The translations under genes and the position numbers were made by a program. DNA of 64,000 bases, from positions 337,001 to 401,000 of the forward strand of contig NZ_JAJSLX010000002.1 in NCBI RefSeq assembly GCF_021290925.1, read 5' to 3'. The notes beneath the pieces are model-generated. The model had not been told where the DNA came from. It saw only the letters and a program-made list of their open reading frames with translations, and ran no database searches. Shown one piece after another: positions 1 to 9,027 of the stretch. Numbering within the stretch: the first letter of the stretch is position 1; every line of letters starts with the position of its first letter. Source of the DNA: Sessilibacter corallicola (GTDB lineage: Bacteria; Pseudomonadota; Gammaproteobacteria; Pseudomonadales; Cellvibrionaceae).

Positions 1-812
1 GCCAATGACGCGCCACGGGCACTGAGTTCAGGGACTTGCACTGGCTCAGGGTCAGTTACGAAAGCAGTGAAAAATGCAAAGCTATCGCCTCGATCATCAA
101 ACCCGTCAGCAATTCTAAATTCAGCTGTGTGGACACCAGCATCAAGCCCATTGACGTCAAATGTTAATATCTGGGTTAATCCATTGGCCTCAGTCGGTAA
201 TACTGTTGCTGGTTCACCGTTGTCAATGAAGCTTCTAGCTCTAGAGTTACGGTTAATTGAAGCGGTAGAAATATTATCTCCGTTAGAGAATTGAGATTGA
301 TTTACGCCATCAATTGAAAAAGAAAATATGTCGTTTTGTCGGAAAGGCGGGAAATCGCGATATTCCTCAGATCCAAAAATTAACGCAAATTCTATATTTC
401 CACCGATGTTGTTATCAAATTGAAAATCAAACGATAAAGTTGCTGCATCAAAAGTAGGTTCACCGATGGTTTCAGATAAAAAATCTGATCCTGGATTACC
501 AAATGAAGTGCTAGCAAAAAAACGGTTATTGCTGAGATCAACGGCATCAACTGTTGAGCCAGTCGATAAAACTACTCCCGATCCTATTCCAAAATCAGTA
601 AGAAATGTGTTGTTGTCAACGTAAGTACCGGATTGAAGATCATTTCCTGTAAAGTTAGCATTAAAAGTAGAAATGCCTTGGTCAAAAAGGCTGAAAGCTA
701 ATGTGTCAGCACTGGCTTCGTTGTCTAGATCAATTGAAAAGGCTTGGGTGTTCAAACTGAAGGCCATGCCCATAGTAACAAGCGTTGCAATACCTAATTT
801 TTTAAATTCCAT
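1..812 (-). CDS. Choice-of-anchor L domain exported protein (C-terminus beyond window)
   Basis: This reading frame is open from the ATG at 812 to the window edge (270 codons). A GGAGG ribosome site lies about 7 bases upstream of the ATG. Residues 1-24 look like a signal peptide (basic MEFKK start, hydrophobic core, TQA cleavage). The mature part matches the choice-of-anchor L pattern: VVLSTGSTVDAV near residue 80, then the hallmark FGSEEYRDFPPF and NDIFSFSIDGV near residues 145-165. The last visible residues, VPELSARGAS, resemble the start of a PEP-CTERM-like sorting tail, but the transmembrane part and Arg cluster would lie outside the window. Function unknown; such proteins are extracellular or surface-anchored. 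Domain call fairly sure, anchor type inferred. Confidence 0.8.
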   Translation of the reverse strand, partial: MEFKKLGIATLVTMGMAFSLNTQAFSIDLDNEASADTLAFSLFDQGISTFNANFTGNDLQSGTYVDNNTFLTDFGIGSGVVLSTGSTVDAVDLSNNRFFASTSFGNPGSDFLSETIGEPTFDAATLSFDFQFDNNIGGNIEFALIFGSEEYRDFPPFRQNDIFSFSIDGVNQSQFSNGDNISTASINRNSRARSFIDNGEPATVLPTEANGLTQILTFDVNGLDAGVHTAEFRIADGFDDRGDSFAFFTAFVTDPEPVQVPELSARGASL

Positions 813-1537
813 TGAGTTCCCTCCTGGAAAATTCATTAATTGAATTTTATAAAGATGGTGTGCTTGTGTTGGAAATAAATAGTTATTCCTAAAGCTGTTC
901 AATAGTATCAACGTTCAATTGCTTCTCTATCATTTAATTCGCCTCAAGTTGATTTTTTACAATAGTGAGGAAAATGTATGCGAATATATGGATTTATTTG
1001 TCGCATAATTTTTTGTTTTTAGTTTAAGGTTTGTTTTATGTGATAGATTTAAACGACATTACGTATATTCGTATAAGCATTGTTTTGTTTTTATTACTTG
1101 ACTGTTGTTTCACTTGGAATGGTGTGTCAGTACTGGTTGGCTGGTGGTGTGTGCGTATTTTTGTGTGTTGGTTTTGTGTTTTTGGCTTTTTATTTGAAAA
1201 ATAATTATAAATAATTTTATTTTTTTGATTTTAATTTTTTATTTTTAATAAATTTTAATGTGTTTTTTAAGTGTTTTGATTTTATTTTTTATTAATATTT
1301 TTCAGGTTTTTTATTTTTATTTGAGTGATGCTTGTTAGTGGGTGAGTTTTCACGTTGTCGTTATTAAATTCAGCTATTTATTTTTCACTATAAATTGTTT
1401 CCAACGATTGCTCCCGGTTAGCGTCGGATGGCAAAAGTCTTATGATGTTATTGTGTTTGGAATATAATCAACGTTGATGGATGTCGCTCTATTGCTTAGA
1501 GCGTTGGTTTTAACTCTTAAACATATAAGGAGAGGTC
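813..1537. other. AT-rich intergenic spacer, T-rich and C-poor on + strand
   Basis: No gene seen in this 725-base gap between divergent genes. From about 1150 to 1330 the + strand is almost entirely T, A and G, with long T runs and very few C. The sequence returns to normal composition after 1370, just before the promoter of the MAPEG gene. Confidence 0.6.
1440..1468 (+). promoter_or_regulatory. Candidate sigma-70 promoter for MAPEG gene
   Basis: A perfect TATAAT at 1463-1468 follows a weak -35 (TTATGA, 1440-1445) with a 17-base spacer. It lies 70 bases upstream of the MAPEG start. The -10 is convincing, the -35 is poor. Confidence 0.45.
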
Positions 1538-1939
1538 GTGGCTTTTTCGGCGTTGGCCATTGTCTTGGTTATCACCCAGTATCTTATTTTTGTCTTACTA
1601 ACGGCCAGAGCGCGTGTACGATACTCCATAAAAGCTCCTGCTACGGTGGGGCACCCGGTTTTTGAACGAACTTACCGCGTTCAGATGAACACCTTGGAGT
1701 TGTTGATTATCGTTGTGCCGGGGATTTGGTTAATGGGCTTATTTGTAGATCCCTACTGGCTTTCGCCATTACTCGGCGTATTGTTCGCAGTTGCACGTCT
1801 TATCTATTGTGTGACATATATTCGCAACCCAACATCCCGAGGTTTCGGTGTCGCAATGAGTTTTTTGGTGGCCGGGCTATTTATTGTCTGTTCTGCTTAT
1901 GGTGCAATTGCAGAGATTCTGTACTCTTTAAACCATTGA
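1538..1939 (+). CDS. MAPEG family membrane protein
   Basis: A 133-residue integral membrane protein starting with GTG at 1538, 6 bases after an AAGGAG ribosome site. Four hydrophobic segments are visible (about residues 3-22, 50-72, 75-92, 105-127). The motif FERTYRVQMNTLE at about 42-54 matches the conserved loop of MAPEG proteins (membrane-associated proteins in eicosanoid and glutathione metabolism), where the Arg, Asn and Glu residues contact glutathione. Bacterial members are usually about 130 residues, so it is full length. The substrate of this member is unknown. It lies about 30 bases upstream of the M23 peptidase gene and could be co-transcribed with it. Confidence 0.85.
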   Translation: MAFSALAIVLVITQYLIFVLLTARARVRYSIKAPATVGHPVFERTYRVQMNTLELLIIVVPGIWLMGLFVDPYWLSPLLGVLFAVARLIYCVTYIRNPTSRGFGVAMSFLVAGLFIVCSAYGAIAEILYSLNH

Positions 1940-1972
1940 TGGAAATATTGAAATCTATAGGTGCTCTAATTG

Positions 1973-2794
1973 ATGCTGAAAAAATTATTTAAATTTGTTG
2001 GCTGCGTGCTGGTGGGTTGTAGCAGTCAAATTAACGCGTTTGAGATTTCTGGCGATGTTCAGCAAGGCGCTGTGCTCATTGGTAAGGCAGACGCTGACGA
2101 AGTGATTGTCTACGATGGTAAAGAACTCAAGTTAAGCGAAGACGGTTATTTTGTTGTCGGTCTCGATCGAGATGCGCCGAAGAGCGTGAGTTTCACTGTC
2201 AAAAAGCAGGGAACAGAAGAGTCTTACACCAAAGCATTCGATGTAAAACAACGCGAATACCGTTTACAAAAAATTGAAGGGGTTCCCCAATCAACAGTGA
2301 GCCCAAACCCCGAACAAGTTGCTCGATCTCGAAAAGAAGCCGCTGCGGCATGGAAAGCTCGCGATCACAATTCTGATTTAACGTTTTTTAAATCGGAATT
2401 CCGTTGGCCTTTAACCGGACCGATTACTGGCGTTTATGGCAGCCAACGAATTTATAATGGTGTACCAAAACGACCACATTACGGGGTCGATATCGCTCGT
2501 CCAACGGGAACTCGCGTGGTCGCTCCTGCCTCTGGTCAAGTTCGTTTGGCGCACCCAGATATGTTTTTCTCAGGCGGTACTTTGATTGTCGATCACGGTC
2601 ACGGTCTCAGTTCAACGTTCATTCACTTGAGTAAAATCTTGGTTGAGCCCGGGCAAATGGTTATGGCTGGCGATGAAATTGCTGAGGTGGGCTCAACCGG
2701 TCGCTCGACTGGTCCGCATCTCGATTGGCGGATGAACTGGTTTGATAAGCGTGTTGATCCGCAATTGCTTGTCGGACCCATGCCAACTCAGTAA
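1973..2794 (+). CDS. M23 family metallopeptidase (LytM-type)
   Basis: 273 residues, counted from the ATG at 1973; an in-frame TTG at 1970 directly precedes it. The N-terminus is a signal sequence. LVGC at about residues 12-15 could be a lipobox, but SPI cleavage after INA is equally possible. A beta-rich N-terminal domain (about 22-100) precedes the LytM domain (about 145-265). Zinc and active-site motifs visible are HYGVDIA, FIHLS and GPHLDWRM. In the last motif the usual HxH is HxD, so one conserved histidine is replaced by Asp; from memory this is seen in a subgroup of proteobacterial M23 proteins. Likely role: envelope peptidoglycan endopeptidase or an activator of amidases. Confidence 0.87.
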   Translation: MLKKLFKFVGCVLVGCSSQINAFEISGDVQQGAVLIGKADADEVIVYDGKELKLSEDGYFVVGLDRDAPKSVSFTVKKQGTEESYTKAFDVKQREYRLQKIEGVPQSTVSPNPEQVARSRKEAAAAWKARDHNSDLTFFKSEFRWPLTGPITGVYGSQRIYNGVPKRPHYGVDIARPTGTRVVAPASGQVRLAHPDMFFSGGTLIVDHGHGLSSTFIHLSKILVEPGQMVMAGDEIAEVGSTGRSTGPHLDWRMNWFDKRVDPQLLVGPMPTQ

Positions 2795-2842
2795 AGTTAG
2801 CGCTAATCAGCCGCGAGGCAACACAAAAGTTTGGAAGTTATT

Positions 2843-3049
2843 ATGATTGATAAAAAATTGCTCAGTATTCTCGTTTGCCCTGTAAGCAAAGCGCCGGTTG
2901 AGTACAACAAAGACAGCAATGAAATTGTTTGTTGGCAAAGCGGCTTAGCGTACCCCATTCGCGACGACATCCCAGTCATGTTAGAAAGCGAAGCCCGAGA
3001 ATTGACCGTCGAAGAAAAAGAAGCGCACAAAGCAGCGACCAAAGGGTGA
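2843..3049 (+). CDS. Trm112 family protein (YcaR-like)
   Basis: A small protein of 68 residues. I start it at ATG 2843 ([16 protein letters not shown]) rather than the in-frame TTG at 2831, because GGAAG lies just upstream and homologues begin with this motif. The sequence [14 protein letters not shown] followed by [21 protein letters not shown] is the standard Trm112/UPF0434 pattern. Only two of the usual zinc-ribbon cysteines are present, as is common in bacterial members. Eukaryotic Trm112 is a methyltransferase activator; the bacterial role is unsettled. Often found near kdsB or lpxK, which are not here. Confidence 0.88.
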   Translation: MIDKKLLSILVCPVSKAPVEYNKDSNEIVCWQSGLAYPIRDDIPVMLESEARELTVEEKEAHKAATKG

Positions 3050-3140
3050 TCAATTGAATGCTGAATGTCGCTCTTGCAATAGGCTGCGGCATTCAGATTT
3101 TGCCCTTGGGCTAACCATTACCCGTTTTTAAGGAAGAGTC

Positions 3141-3494
3141 ATGAGTGAAACCACCGTATTCGGCAAAATCATTGCTGGCGAGATACCTGCAGAGAAAATC
3201 TACGAAGATGACGATTGTATTTGCATCAATGATATTTCGCCCAAAGCGCCAACCCACGTTTTATTAATTCCGAAAAAGCCAATTCCAAAACTGGCAGATG
3301 CCACCGCAGAAGACGAAGCTCTCTTGGGGCGGTTAATGCTCAAAGCGGGTGATATTGCCCGACAATTAGGAATCGATGATGCTTTCCGCTTGATTGTGAA
3401 CAACGGTGAAGGTGGCGGCCAAACGGTGTTTCATTTACACCTTCACATTCTTGGTAACAAAAAATACACAGAAACGGATGGTCTTGGTTTTTAG
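3141..3494 (+). CDS. hinT: HIT family purine nucleoside phosphoramidase (HinT-like)
   Basis: 117 residues, preceded by an AAGGAAG ribosome site. It has the HINT-branch layout: VFGKIIAGEIPAEKIYEDD at the N-terminus, ISPKAPTHVLLIPKKPI in the middle, and the catalytic histidine triad FHLHLHILG near residues 97-105. This family hydrolyses AMP-lysine and other aminoacyl or acyl adenylates; the middle His of the triad is the nucleophile. Length matches the family (about 115-120). It is probably a single-gene unit, with a hairpin 36 bases downstream of the stop. Confidence 0.9.
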   Translation: MSETTVFGKIIAGEIPAEKIYEDDDCICINDISPKAPTHVLLIPKKPIPKLADATAEDEALLGRLMLKAGDIARQLGIDDAFRLIVNNGEGGGQTVFHLHLHILGNKKYTETDGLGF

Positions 3495-3529
3495 ACTTCT
3501 CATTTAATCTGGTATTTCTGTCGTAAGTA

Positions 3530-3562
3530 CATTGAGCGGTTAATCGGTTTAATCGCTCAATG
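3530..3562 (+). terminator. Hairpin downstream of hinT
   Basis: CATTGAGCG (3530-3538) pairs with CGCTCAATG (3554-3562); pairing continues inward through a G-T and four A-T pairs to a 5-base loop. No strong T run follows, so termination is plausible but not certain. Confidence 0.5.
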
Positions 3563-3732
3563 ATAAAACCTTCTTTGAATTAAAATTCAGTTTTTTCAGC
3601 GAACTCCCGTTTCTCTTCACACTGTCTAATAATTCCTACCTAATAAACGCTTGTCTCTGTTTTAGAGGATCTTGCTTGCTCGAAACATAACAGAGAATTT
3701 CTCGGTATTTCAGAAGTCACTTTTCTCACAAT

Positions 3733-3815
3733 GAAAAGCACGGAAAAATTTCGGCAGGTTCGAAAAAGAAAGCCCGTGAACGCTGAGTAATTTTGGAGTT
3801 AAGTCTGAGGTTCCT
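3733..3815 (+). repeat. Degraded copy of the inverted-repeat element found at 12288-12551
   Basis: ACGCTGAGTAATTTTG here is identical to the right end of the element that splits the MreB-like gene. The following bases, ending GAGGTTCCT, match its terminal repeat (ending GAGGCTCCT) with a few substitutions and small indels. Upstream, AAAGCAC, GGAAAAA and GGCAGG also occur in the same order in the full element. The left end is not recognisable, so this looks like an internally deleted, decayed copy. The alaS -35 box lies inside it. Confidence 0.55.
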
Positions 3816-3822
3816 TTATACT
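3793..3822 (+). promoter_or_regulatory. Candidate sigma-70 promoter of alaS
   Basis: TTGGAG (3793-3798) and TATACT (3817-3822) are separated by 18 bases and sit about 90 bases upstream of alaS. The -35 lies within the degraded element end, the -10 just outside it. Confidence 0.5.
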
Positions 3823-3913
3823 AGCTCGCTTTTGCGGGCGAACCGTCAGGGTCGCTAACCCGTAGTCATCATTAAAAAATATGTGATTTTGCATCTGAAA
3901 AGTGTAGTTACCT

Positions 3914-6547
3914 ATGAAAAGCGCAGAGATCCGCCAAGCCTTTTTGCAGTTTTTTAACAGCAAAGAACACTCTATTGTACCGTCATCAAGCTTGATACCT
4001 GGAAACGACCCAACCTTACTGTTCACAAACGCCGGTATGGTTCAGTTTAAAGATGTTTTTATTGGTGAAGATAAGCGTTCATACACACGAGCGACCAGCT
4101 CTCAACGCTGCGTGCGTGCCGGTGGTAAACACAACGATCTAGAAAATGTTGGCTACACTGCCCGTCACCATACGTTCTTTGAAATGCTCGGTAATTTCAG
4201 TTTTGGCGATTACTTTAAAGAATCCGCCATCAAATACGCGTGGGAATTTCTTACCAGCAAAGAGTGGATGGCCATTCCTGCGGAAAAGCTTTGGGTAACG
4301 GTGTACTCCGAAGACGATGAAGCGTTCGACATTTGGGCAACCCAAATTGGTGTACCAAAAGACAGAATCATTCGTATTGGTGACAACAAGGGCGGACGAT
4401 ACAACTCCGATAATTTCTGGGCAATGGGTGATACCGGTCCTTGCGGCCCTTGTACCGAAATCTTCTACGATCACGGCGAATCTATCTGGGGTGGCCCTCC
4501 CGGTTCTCCCGAAGAAGACGGTGATCGATACATTGAGATTTGGAACATTGTTTTCATGCAATTCAATCGCACACCAGACGGGGCGATGAATCCATTGCCA
4601 GCGCCGAGTGTCGACACTGGAATGGGGCTTGAGCGCGTCGCTGCGGTAATGCAAGACGTGCATTCAAACTATGAGATTGATCTCTTCCAGAATCTGTTAA
4701 ACGCGACAGCTGAGGCAACCAATTCAACCGATTTGGAGAATAAATCGCTTCGCGTTATTGCCGATCACCTGCGCTCGTGCGCATTCTTAGTGGTCGATGG
4801 TGTATTGCCCTCAAACGAAGGCCGTGGTTATGTCTTGCGTCGAATCATGCGCCGAGCAATCCGCCACGGGCACAAATTGGGTCAAACCAATGCCTTTTTC
4901 CATAAGCTTGTTTCAGCACTTGTGAAAGAAATGGGCGAGGCCTACCCAGAGCTTGCTCAAGCACAGGCACAAGTTGAAAAAGTTTTCTTACTTGAAGAAG
5001 AGCAGTTTGCGAAAACCTTAGAAAAAGGTATGGCTGTTTTGGAATCCGCGCTTGCACAATTGAGCGGTAAAGAATTAAGCGGTGACGTTGCTTTCACTCT
5101 TTATGACACCTACGGTTTCCCGTTGGATTTAACCGCCGACATCATCCGTGAGCGCGATTTGACCATTGATGAAGCGCGCTACGATGAGTTGATGACTCAG
5201 CAGCGCGAGATGTCACGCGCGGCGGGCCAATTTAAAGTCGATTACAGCAACGTTGTTCAGCTCGATGGTGCGACCGAATTTTTAGGTTACTCAGAATTAG
5301 AAAACTCTGGTGTGGTAACCGCGTTGATTGTTGAAGGTGAATCGAAAGATACTCTTAGTGTCGGCGAATCAGCTGCAATTGTGCTTAACCACACGCCATT
5401 TTATGCAGAATCCGGTGGTCAAGTTGGCGATACCGGATTTATTACCAGTGATGGCGCCAAGTTCGAAGTCACCGATTGTACTAAGCAAGGTGCTCATCAT
5501 TTGCACCACGGTAAATTGCTTGAAGGCGAGATTAAGATCGGCACGGCTGTTACTGCGTCTGTGGATGACTCCATTCGAGCTAAAACCGCGTGCAATCACT
5601 CGGCGACTCACTTACTCCACGCTGCGCTGAGAGATGTGTTGGGTGATCATGTCAACCAGAAAGGTTCTCTGAATGATTCGCAAAAACTGCGCTTCGACTT
5701 TTCTCACTTTGAAGCCGTAACTCCAGAGCAGCTAAAAACCATTGAACAAATGGTGAACGCACAAATTCGCTCCAACACCGCCGTGGCAACGGAAGTTACC
5801 GACATGGAAACCGCAAAAGAACGCGGCGCGATGGCATTGTTTGGCGAGAAGTACGGAGATTCGGTTCGAGTCTTGAGCATGGGTACGGATAATTTCTCGG
5901 TCGAGTTGTGCGGCGGAACTCACGTTAACCGCACTGGCGACGTGGGATTAATGAAGATCGTCAGCGAATCCGGCGTTGCCGCTGGGGTTCGACGAATCGA
6001 AGCGATTACCGGTGAAGCTGCGTTGGCTTGGGTTGATCAACAAGAATCTTTGTTGTCGGATGTATGTGCACTGCTGAAAACCAAACCCGAAAAAGTGGTT
6101 GAGCGCGTCGACACACTCAAGTCTGAACTTAAAGAACTCGAAAAAGCGTTGGCCAGTGCAAAAAGCCAGTTGGCAGCAGCGGGTACCGATGATTTGCTTG
6201 CTCAAGCTCGCTCAATCGCCGATATTCAATGTTTGGCCGCTCGGGTTGACGGTGTTGACGCTAAATCTCTCGGCGATATGGTGGACAAGATTCGCGATAA
6301 GCTTGGCGATGCAGTGGTTATTTTATTTGGTACAGAAGGTGAAAAAGTAACCTTAATTGCCGGCGTTAGTAAGCCGGTGACCAAAGTGGTTAAAGCAGGC
6401 GACCTAATTAAAGAAGTTGCTCCGCTTGTGGGTGGTAAAGGTGGCGGTCGTCCCGATATGGCTCGCGGCGGCGGTACTGACGCTGGCGGTATCGATGCGG
6501 CAATCAACCAGGCTTACGAATGGTTGTCTGGCAAAATCATTCAGTAA
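3914..6547 (+). CDS. alaS: Alanine--tRNA ligase
   Basis: 877 residues, full length for bacterial AlaRS. It charges tRNA-Ala and edits mischarged Ser and Gly. Class II catalytic core at about 1-240: [14 protein letters not shown], the [14 protein letters not shown] motif near 84-97 and motif 3 GMGLERVAA near 236. Editing domain with the zinc motif HSATH at 562-566 and CGGTH at 666-670. The C-terminal Ala domain carries the oligomerisation coiled coil (about 715-760) and ends with the glycine-rich [15 protein letters not shown]. Start at ATG 3914. The following gene is lysC, then csrA, the usual gammaproteobacterial order; recX is not immediately upstream. Confidence 0.97.
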   Translation: MKSAEIRQAFLQFFNSKEHSIVPSSSLIPGNDPTLLFTNAGMVQFKDVFIGEDKRSYTRATSSQRCVRAGGKHNDLENVGYTARHHTFFEMLGNFSFGDYFKESAIKYAWEFLTSKEWMAIPAEKLWVTVYSEDDEAFDIWATQIGVPKDRIIRIGDNKGGRYNSDNFWAMGDTGPCGPCTEIFYDHGESIWGGPPGSPEEDGDRYIEIWNIVFMQFNRTPDGAMNPLPAPSVDTGMGLERVAAVMQDVHSNYEIDLFQNLLNATAEATNSTDLENKSLRVIADHLRSCAFLVVDGVLPSNEGRGYVLRRIMRRAIRHGHKLGQTNAFFHKLVSALVKEMGEAYPELAQAQAQVEKVFLLEEEQFAKTLEKGMAVLESALAQLSGKELSGDVAFTLYDTYGFPLDLTADIIRERDLTIDEARYDELMTQQREMSRAAGQFKVDYSNVVQLDGATEFLGYSELENSGVVTALIVEGESKDTLSVGESAAIVLNHTPFYAESGGQVGDTGFITSDGAKFEVTDCTKQGAHHLHHGKLLEGEIKIGTAVTASVDDSIRAKTACNHSATHLLHAALRDVLGDHVNQKGSLNDSQKLRFDFSHFEAVTPEQLKTIEQMVNAQIRSNTAVATEVTDMETAKERGAMALFGEKYGDSVRVLSMGTDNFSVELCGGTHVNRTGDVGLMKIVSESGVAAGVRRIEAITGEAALAWVDQQESLLSDVCALLKTKPEKVVERVDTLKSELKELEKALASAKSQLAAAGTDDLLAQARSIADIQCLAARVDGVDAKSLGDMVDKIRDKLGDAVVILFGTEGEKVTLIAGVSKPVTKVVKAGDLIKEVAPLVGGKGGGRPDMARGGGTDAGGIDAAINQAYEWLSGKIIQ

Positions 6548-6752
6548 GAACTTGACGAATTTTTGCCTGTAATAACTTTTTGGTATTAAACAGGTGCTAA
6601 ACTCGAAAGGTTTGTGACTTTTGCCCATGAAAACAGGTTAACATTTACTTCATATTATTGTTTAATGCGCCCCTTTCGTTTTCCGCCGAAGCATTTATAT
6701 ACCTTGTATATAAGCGTAATCGGTATCGATCGGGCGTTTTCGAGAAAGATCA

Positions 6753-7991
6753 ATGGGCTTATACGTTCAAAAATATGGCGGTACATCAGTCGGTTCTGTC
6801 GAAAGAATAGAAGCTGTAGCCGAAAAAATTGCTGGTTTTAAAGCGAACGGTCACGACGTTGTCGTCGCGGTATCAGCGATGAGCGGTGAGACAAATCGTT
6901 TACTCGGTTTGGCGGGTGAAATTTCAGAACAACCGGCACCGCGTGAATTAGACGTTTTGGTTTCTACCGGTGAGCAAGTAACCATCGCGTTACTGTGCAT
7001 GGCGTTACACAAACGCGGTGTAGAAGCTCGATCTTACACCGGTAATCAAGTCAAAATTCTAACCGACAGTGCGCACACCAAAGCGCGTATTCGAAACATT
7101 GATATCGAAAACATGCGCGGCGATCTAGAGCAGGGTCGGGTTGTGGTTGTCGCAGGCTTCCAAGGTGTCGACGAAGACGGCAATATCACAACACTTGGCC
7201 GCGGTGGTTCTGATACCACCGGCGTTGCGCTCGCTGCGGCTCTCGGTGCCGACGAATGCCAAATTTACACAGACGTCGATGGCGTTTACACCACCGATCC
7301 ACGCGTGGTTGAAGGTGCTCGACGCCTCGAAAAGATCACCTTTGAAGAAATGCTTGAAATGGCCGGGCAAGGGTCGAAAGTATTACAAATTCGATCCGTT
7401 GAATTTGCCGGTAAGTACAAAGTGCCTTTGCGAGTTCTGTCCAGTTTTGTTGATGGTCCTGGCACATTAATTACTCTAGAAGAGGAAGGATCTGCAATGG
7501 AGCAGGTAGTTGTTTCTGGAATCGCATTTAACCGCGATGAAGCGAAAGTAACCGTTCTTGGTGTACCCGATACCCCGGGAGCGGCGGCTAAAATTCTTGC
7601 ACCGATTGGATCTGCTAATATAGAAGTTGACGTAATTGTTCAAAATATCTCAGCAGATAATACAACTGACTTAACGTTTACTGTTCATCGCAACGAAGTT
7701 GAAAAAGCGAAGTCTATTTTAGAGACGGTTGCCAAAGAAGTCGGTGCTCGTGAAGTTATCTCTGACTCTAAAGTAGCTAAGGTATCAATCGTTGGTGTGG
7801 GTATGCGTTCTCACGCGGGCGTTGCTTCAACGATGTTCGAAGCATTAGCGAACGACAATATTAATATTCAAATGATTACCACCTCGGAAATAAAAATTGC
7901 AGTTATTATTGAAGAGCGGTATTTAGAGTTAGCCGTTAGAGCGTTACACTCTGCTTTTGGTTTAGATGCTGATACAGTAACTGAAGATTAA
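6753..7991 (+). CDS. lysC: Aspartate kinase
   Basis: 412 residues. It phosphorylates aspartate, the first step toward lysine, threonine and methionine. The kinase domain opens with YVQKYGGTSVGS (residues 4-15) and contains GRGGSDTTGVALAAALGA near 150-167 and YTDVDGVYTTDPR near 174-186. Two ACT domains occupy about residues 260-405 and normally bind the feedback inhibitors. ATG 6753 follows a weak GAGAAAG site. An in-frame ATG at 7497 (codon 249) is preceded by AGAGGAAGGA, so a separate beta subunit of 164 residues covering the ACT domains may also be made, as known for alpha2-beta2 aspartokinases. TATA-rich sequence at about 6694-6713 may hold the promoter. Confidence 0.96.
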   Translation: MGLYVQKYGGTSVGSVERIEAVAEKIAGFKANGHDVVVAVSAMSGETNRLLGLAGEISEQPAPRELDVLVSTGEQVTIALLCMALHKRGVEARSYTGNQVKILTDSAHTKARIRNIDIENMRGDLEQGRVVVVAGFQGVDEDGNITTLGRGGSDTTGVALAAALGADECQIYTDVDGVYTTDPRVVEGARRLEKITFEEMLEMAGQGSKVLQIRSVEFAGKYKVPLRVLSSFVDGPGTLITLEEEGSAMEQVVVSGIAFNRDEAKVTVLGVPDTPGAAAKILAPIGSANIEVDVIVQNISADNTTDLTFTVHRNEVEKAKSILETVAKEVGAREVISDSKVAKVSIVGVGMRSHAGVASTMFEALANDNINIQMITTSEIKIAVIIEERYLELAVRALHSAFGLDADTVTED

Positions 7992-8057
7992 TGCAGAAAT
8001 TTCTTTAATTTTTTAAAGAAAAATCGTTCTATTTAACATTATAAGTGCGCATAAGAC

Positions 8058-8120
8058 GTTATTTTCCTGCCCTGATTAGTAATCTTTTTGTAAAACTGGG
8101 CATCGTAGGAGGAAAATAAC
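8058..8120 (+). promoter_or_regulatory. Long inverted repeat in the lysC-csrA spacer
   Basis: GTTATTTTCCT (8058-8068) is the exact complement of AGGAAAATAAC (8110-8120). An inner GCCC/GGGC pairing (8069-8072 with 8098-8101) extends it across an internal loop. AGGAGGA in the 3' arm contains GGA triplets that CsrA could bind. It may be a lysC terminator, a csrA leader element or part of a small RNA. The rest of the 305-base spacer shows an AT-only hairpin at 8000-8021 and nothing else clear. Confidence 0.45.
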
Positions 8121-8296
8121 AAAAAAACTGCTTAATCTTATTGAATGCACAATTTCAGGTCTGTTTCTAAGTATAGGAAGCCCTGCGAACCCCAAACATT
8201 GCGATTAATCGGGTTAGGTGAATAGCCGTCAAGAGAAGCCAAATCAACGATAAGCGCTTTCTCTTCGTTAAGCAGGAAGAATAAAGGAGAATACCT

Positions 8297-8482
8297 ATGT
8301 TAATTTTGACTCGTCGTATTGGCGAAACTTTAATGGTTGGTGATGAAGTAACGGTTACCGTATTGGGCGTCAAAGGCAACCAAGTTCGAATTGGTGTCAA
8401 TGCACCCAAAGAAATTGCTGTGCATCGTGAGGAGATTTATCAGCGAATTCAAAGAGAAAAAGAACAAGAACAAAGTAAATAA
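8297..8482 (+). CDS. csrA: Carbon storage regulator CsrA/RsmA
   Basis: 61 residues, full length and highly conserved: [18 protein letters not shown] at the N-terminus, then [19 protein letters not shown]. The dimer binds GGA motifs in mRNA leaders and controls translation of carbon-storage, motility and biofilm genes. A strong AAAGGAGAA ribosome site sits 7 bases before the ATG, itself containing a GGA that could allow autorepression. Gene order lysC-csrA-tRNA-Ser is the usual gammaproteobacterial arrangement. Confidence 0.97.
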   Translation: MLILTRRIGETLMVGDEVTVTVLGVKGNQVRIGVNAPKEIAVHREEIYQRIQREKEQEQSK

Positions 8483-8550
8483 TTCCTTTAGCTTGTATTT
8501 TCTCGGCTTGTTGAAAATCTCTATTTGAGCAGTTAGTGTTCTTCAAGCCC

Positions 8551-8576
8551 ACACCTAGAATCACTTAGGTGTTTTC
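8551..8576 (+). terminator. Probable csrA terminator
   Basis: ACACCTA (8551-8557) pairs with TAGGTGT (8566-8572) around a short loop, followed by TTTT. It lies 70 bases after the csrA stop. Confidence 0.6.
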
Positions 8577-8695
8577 CTATATCTGTTGCTTTGTGCATAT
8601 TGAATGATAATCGATAGAATAGTTCTTATTTTGAACGGTTCGGGTTATAAAGCATCTAGGCAAAAGAAAATTTCTTGAAAGATGAAGTTAAGTCT

Positions 8696-8722
8696 TTGAA
8701 TTTTCGAAGTTTGTGGTATTAT
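8696..8722 (+). promoter_or_regulatory. Candidate promoter of tRNA-Ser
   Basis: TTGAAT (8696-8701) and TATTAT (8717-8722) with a short 15-base spacer, followed by a GC-rich GCCGCG discriminator typical of stable RNA promoters. It sits 15 bases before the tRNA. Confidence 0.5.
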
Positions 8723-8737
8723 GCCGCGACATTTTTC

Positions 8738-8830
<93 letters not shown>

Positions 8831-9027
8831 TCTTTTTCCCTTTCAAAATCGCTTTCTTTTTTCTTCTTTAGTCCATCTGAATTCTGCCGAAACAGTTAAA
8901 TTCATCGGTCGAATTATGCGTTTCAATCATTAAATTATCTGGGCGGTTAACTTTACGTTCTTTCGGGAGAATCCTAAAAAACTCTACTAGACTCGTTTAG
9001 TAGTGTTAAATTTCGAAGGATTGCTTC

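Noticed and set aside
1150-1330. Replication origin or plasmid origin in the AT-rich tract
   Set aside because: No DnaA boxes, iterons or replication genes nearby.
1474-1665. 63-residue frame overlapping the MAPEG gene start
   Set aside because: Out of frame with the clear MAPEG gene; no ribosome site and no recognisable protein.
1726-1992. 88-residue frame overlapping the MAPEG and M23 genes
   Set aside because: Shadow frame; reads across the end of one real gene and the start of another.
4139-4663. 174-residue minus-strand frame inside alaS
   Set aside because: It is antisense to a highly conserved region of alaS, has no ribosome site and no family resemblance.
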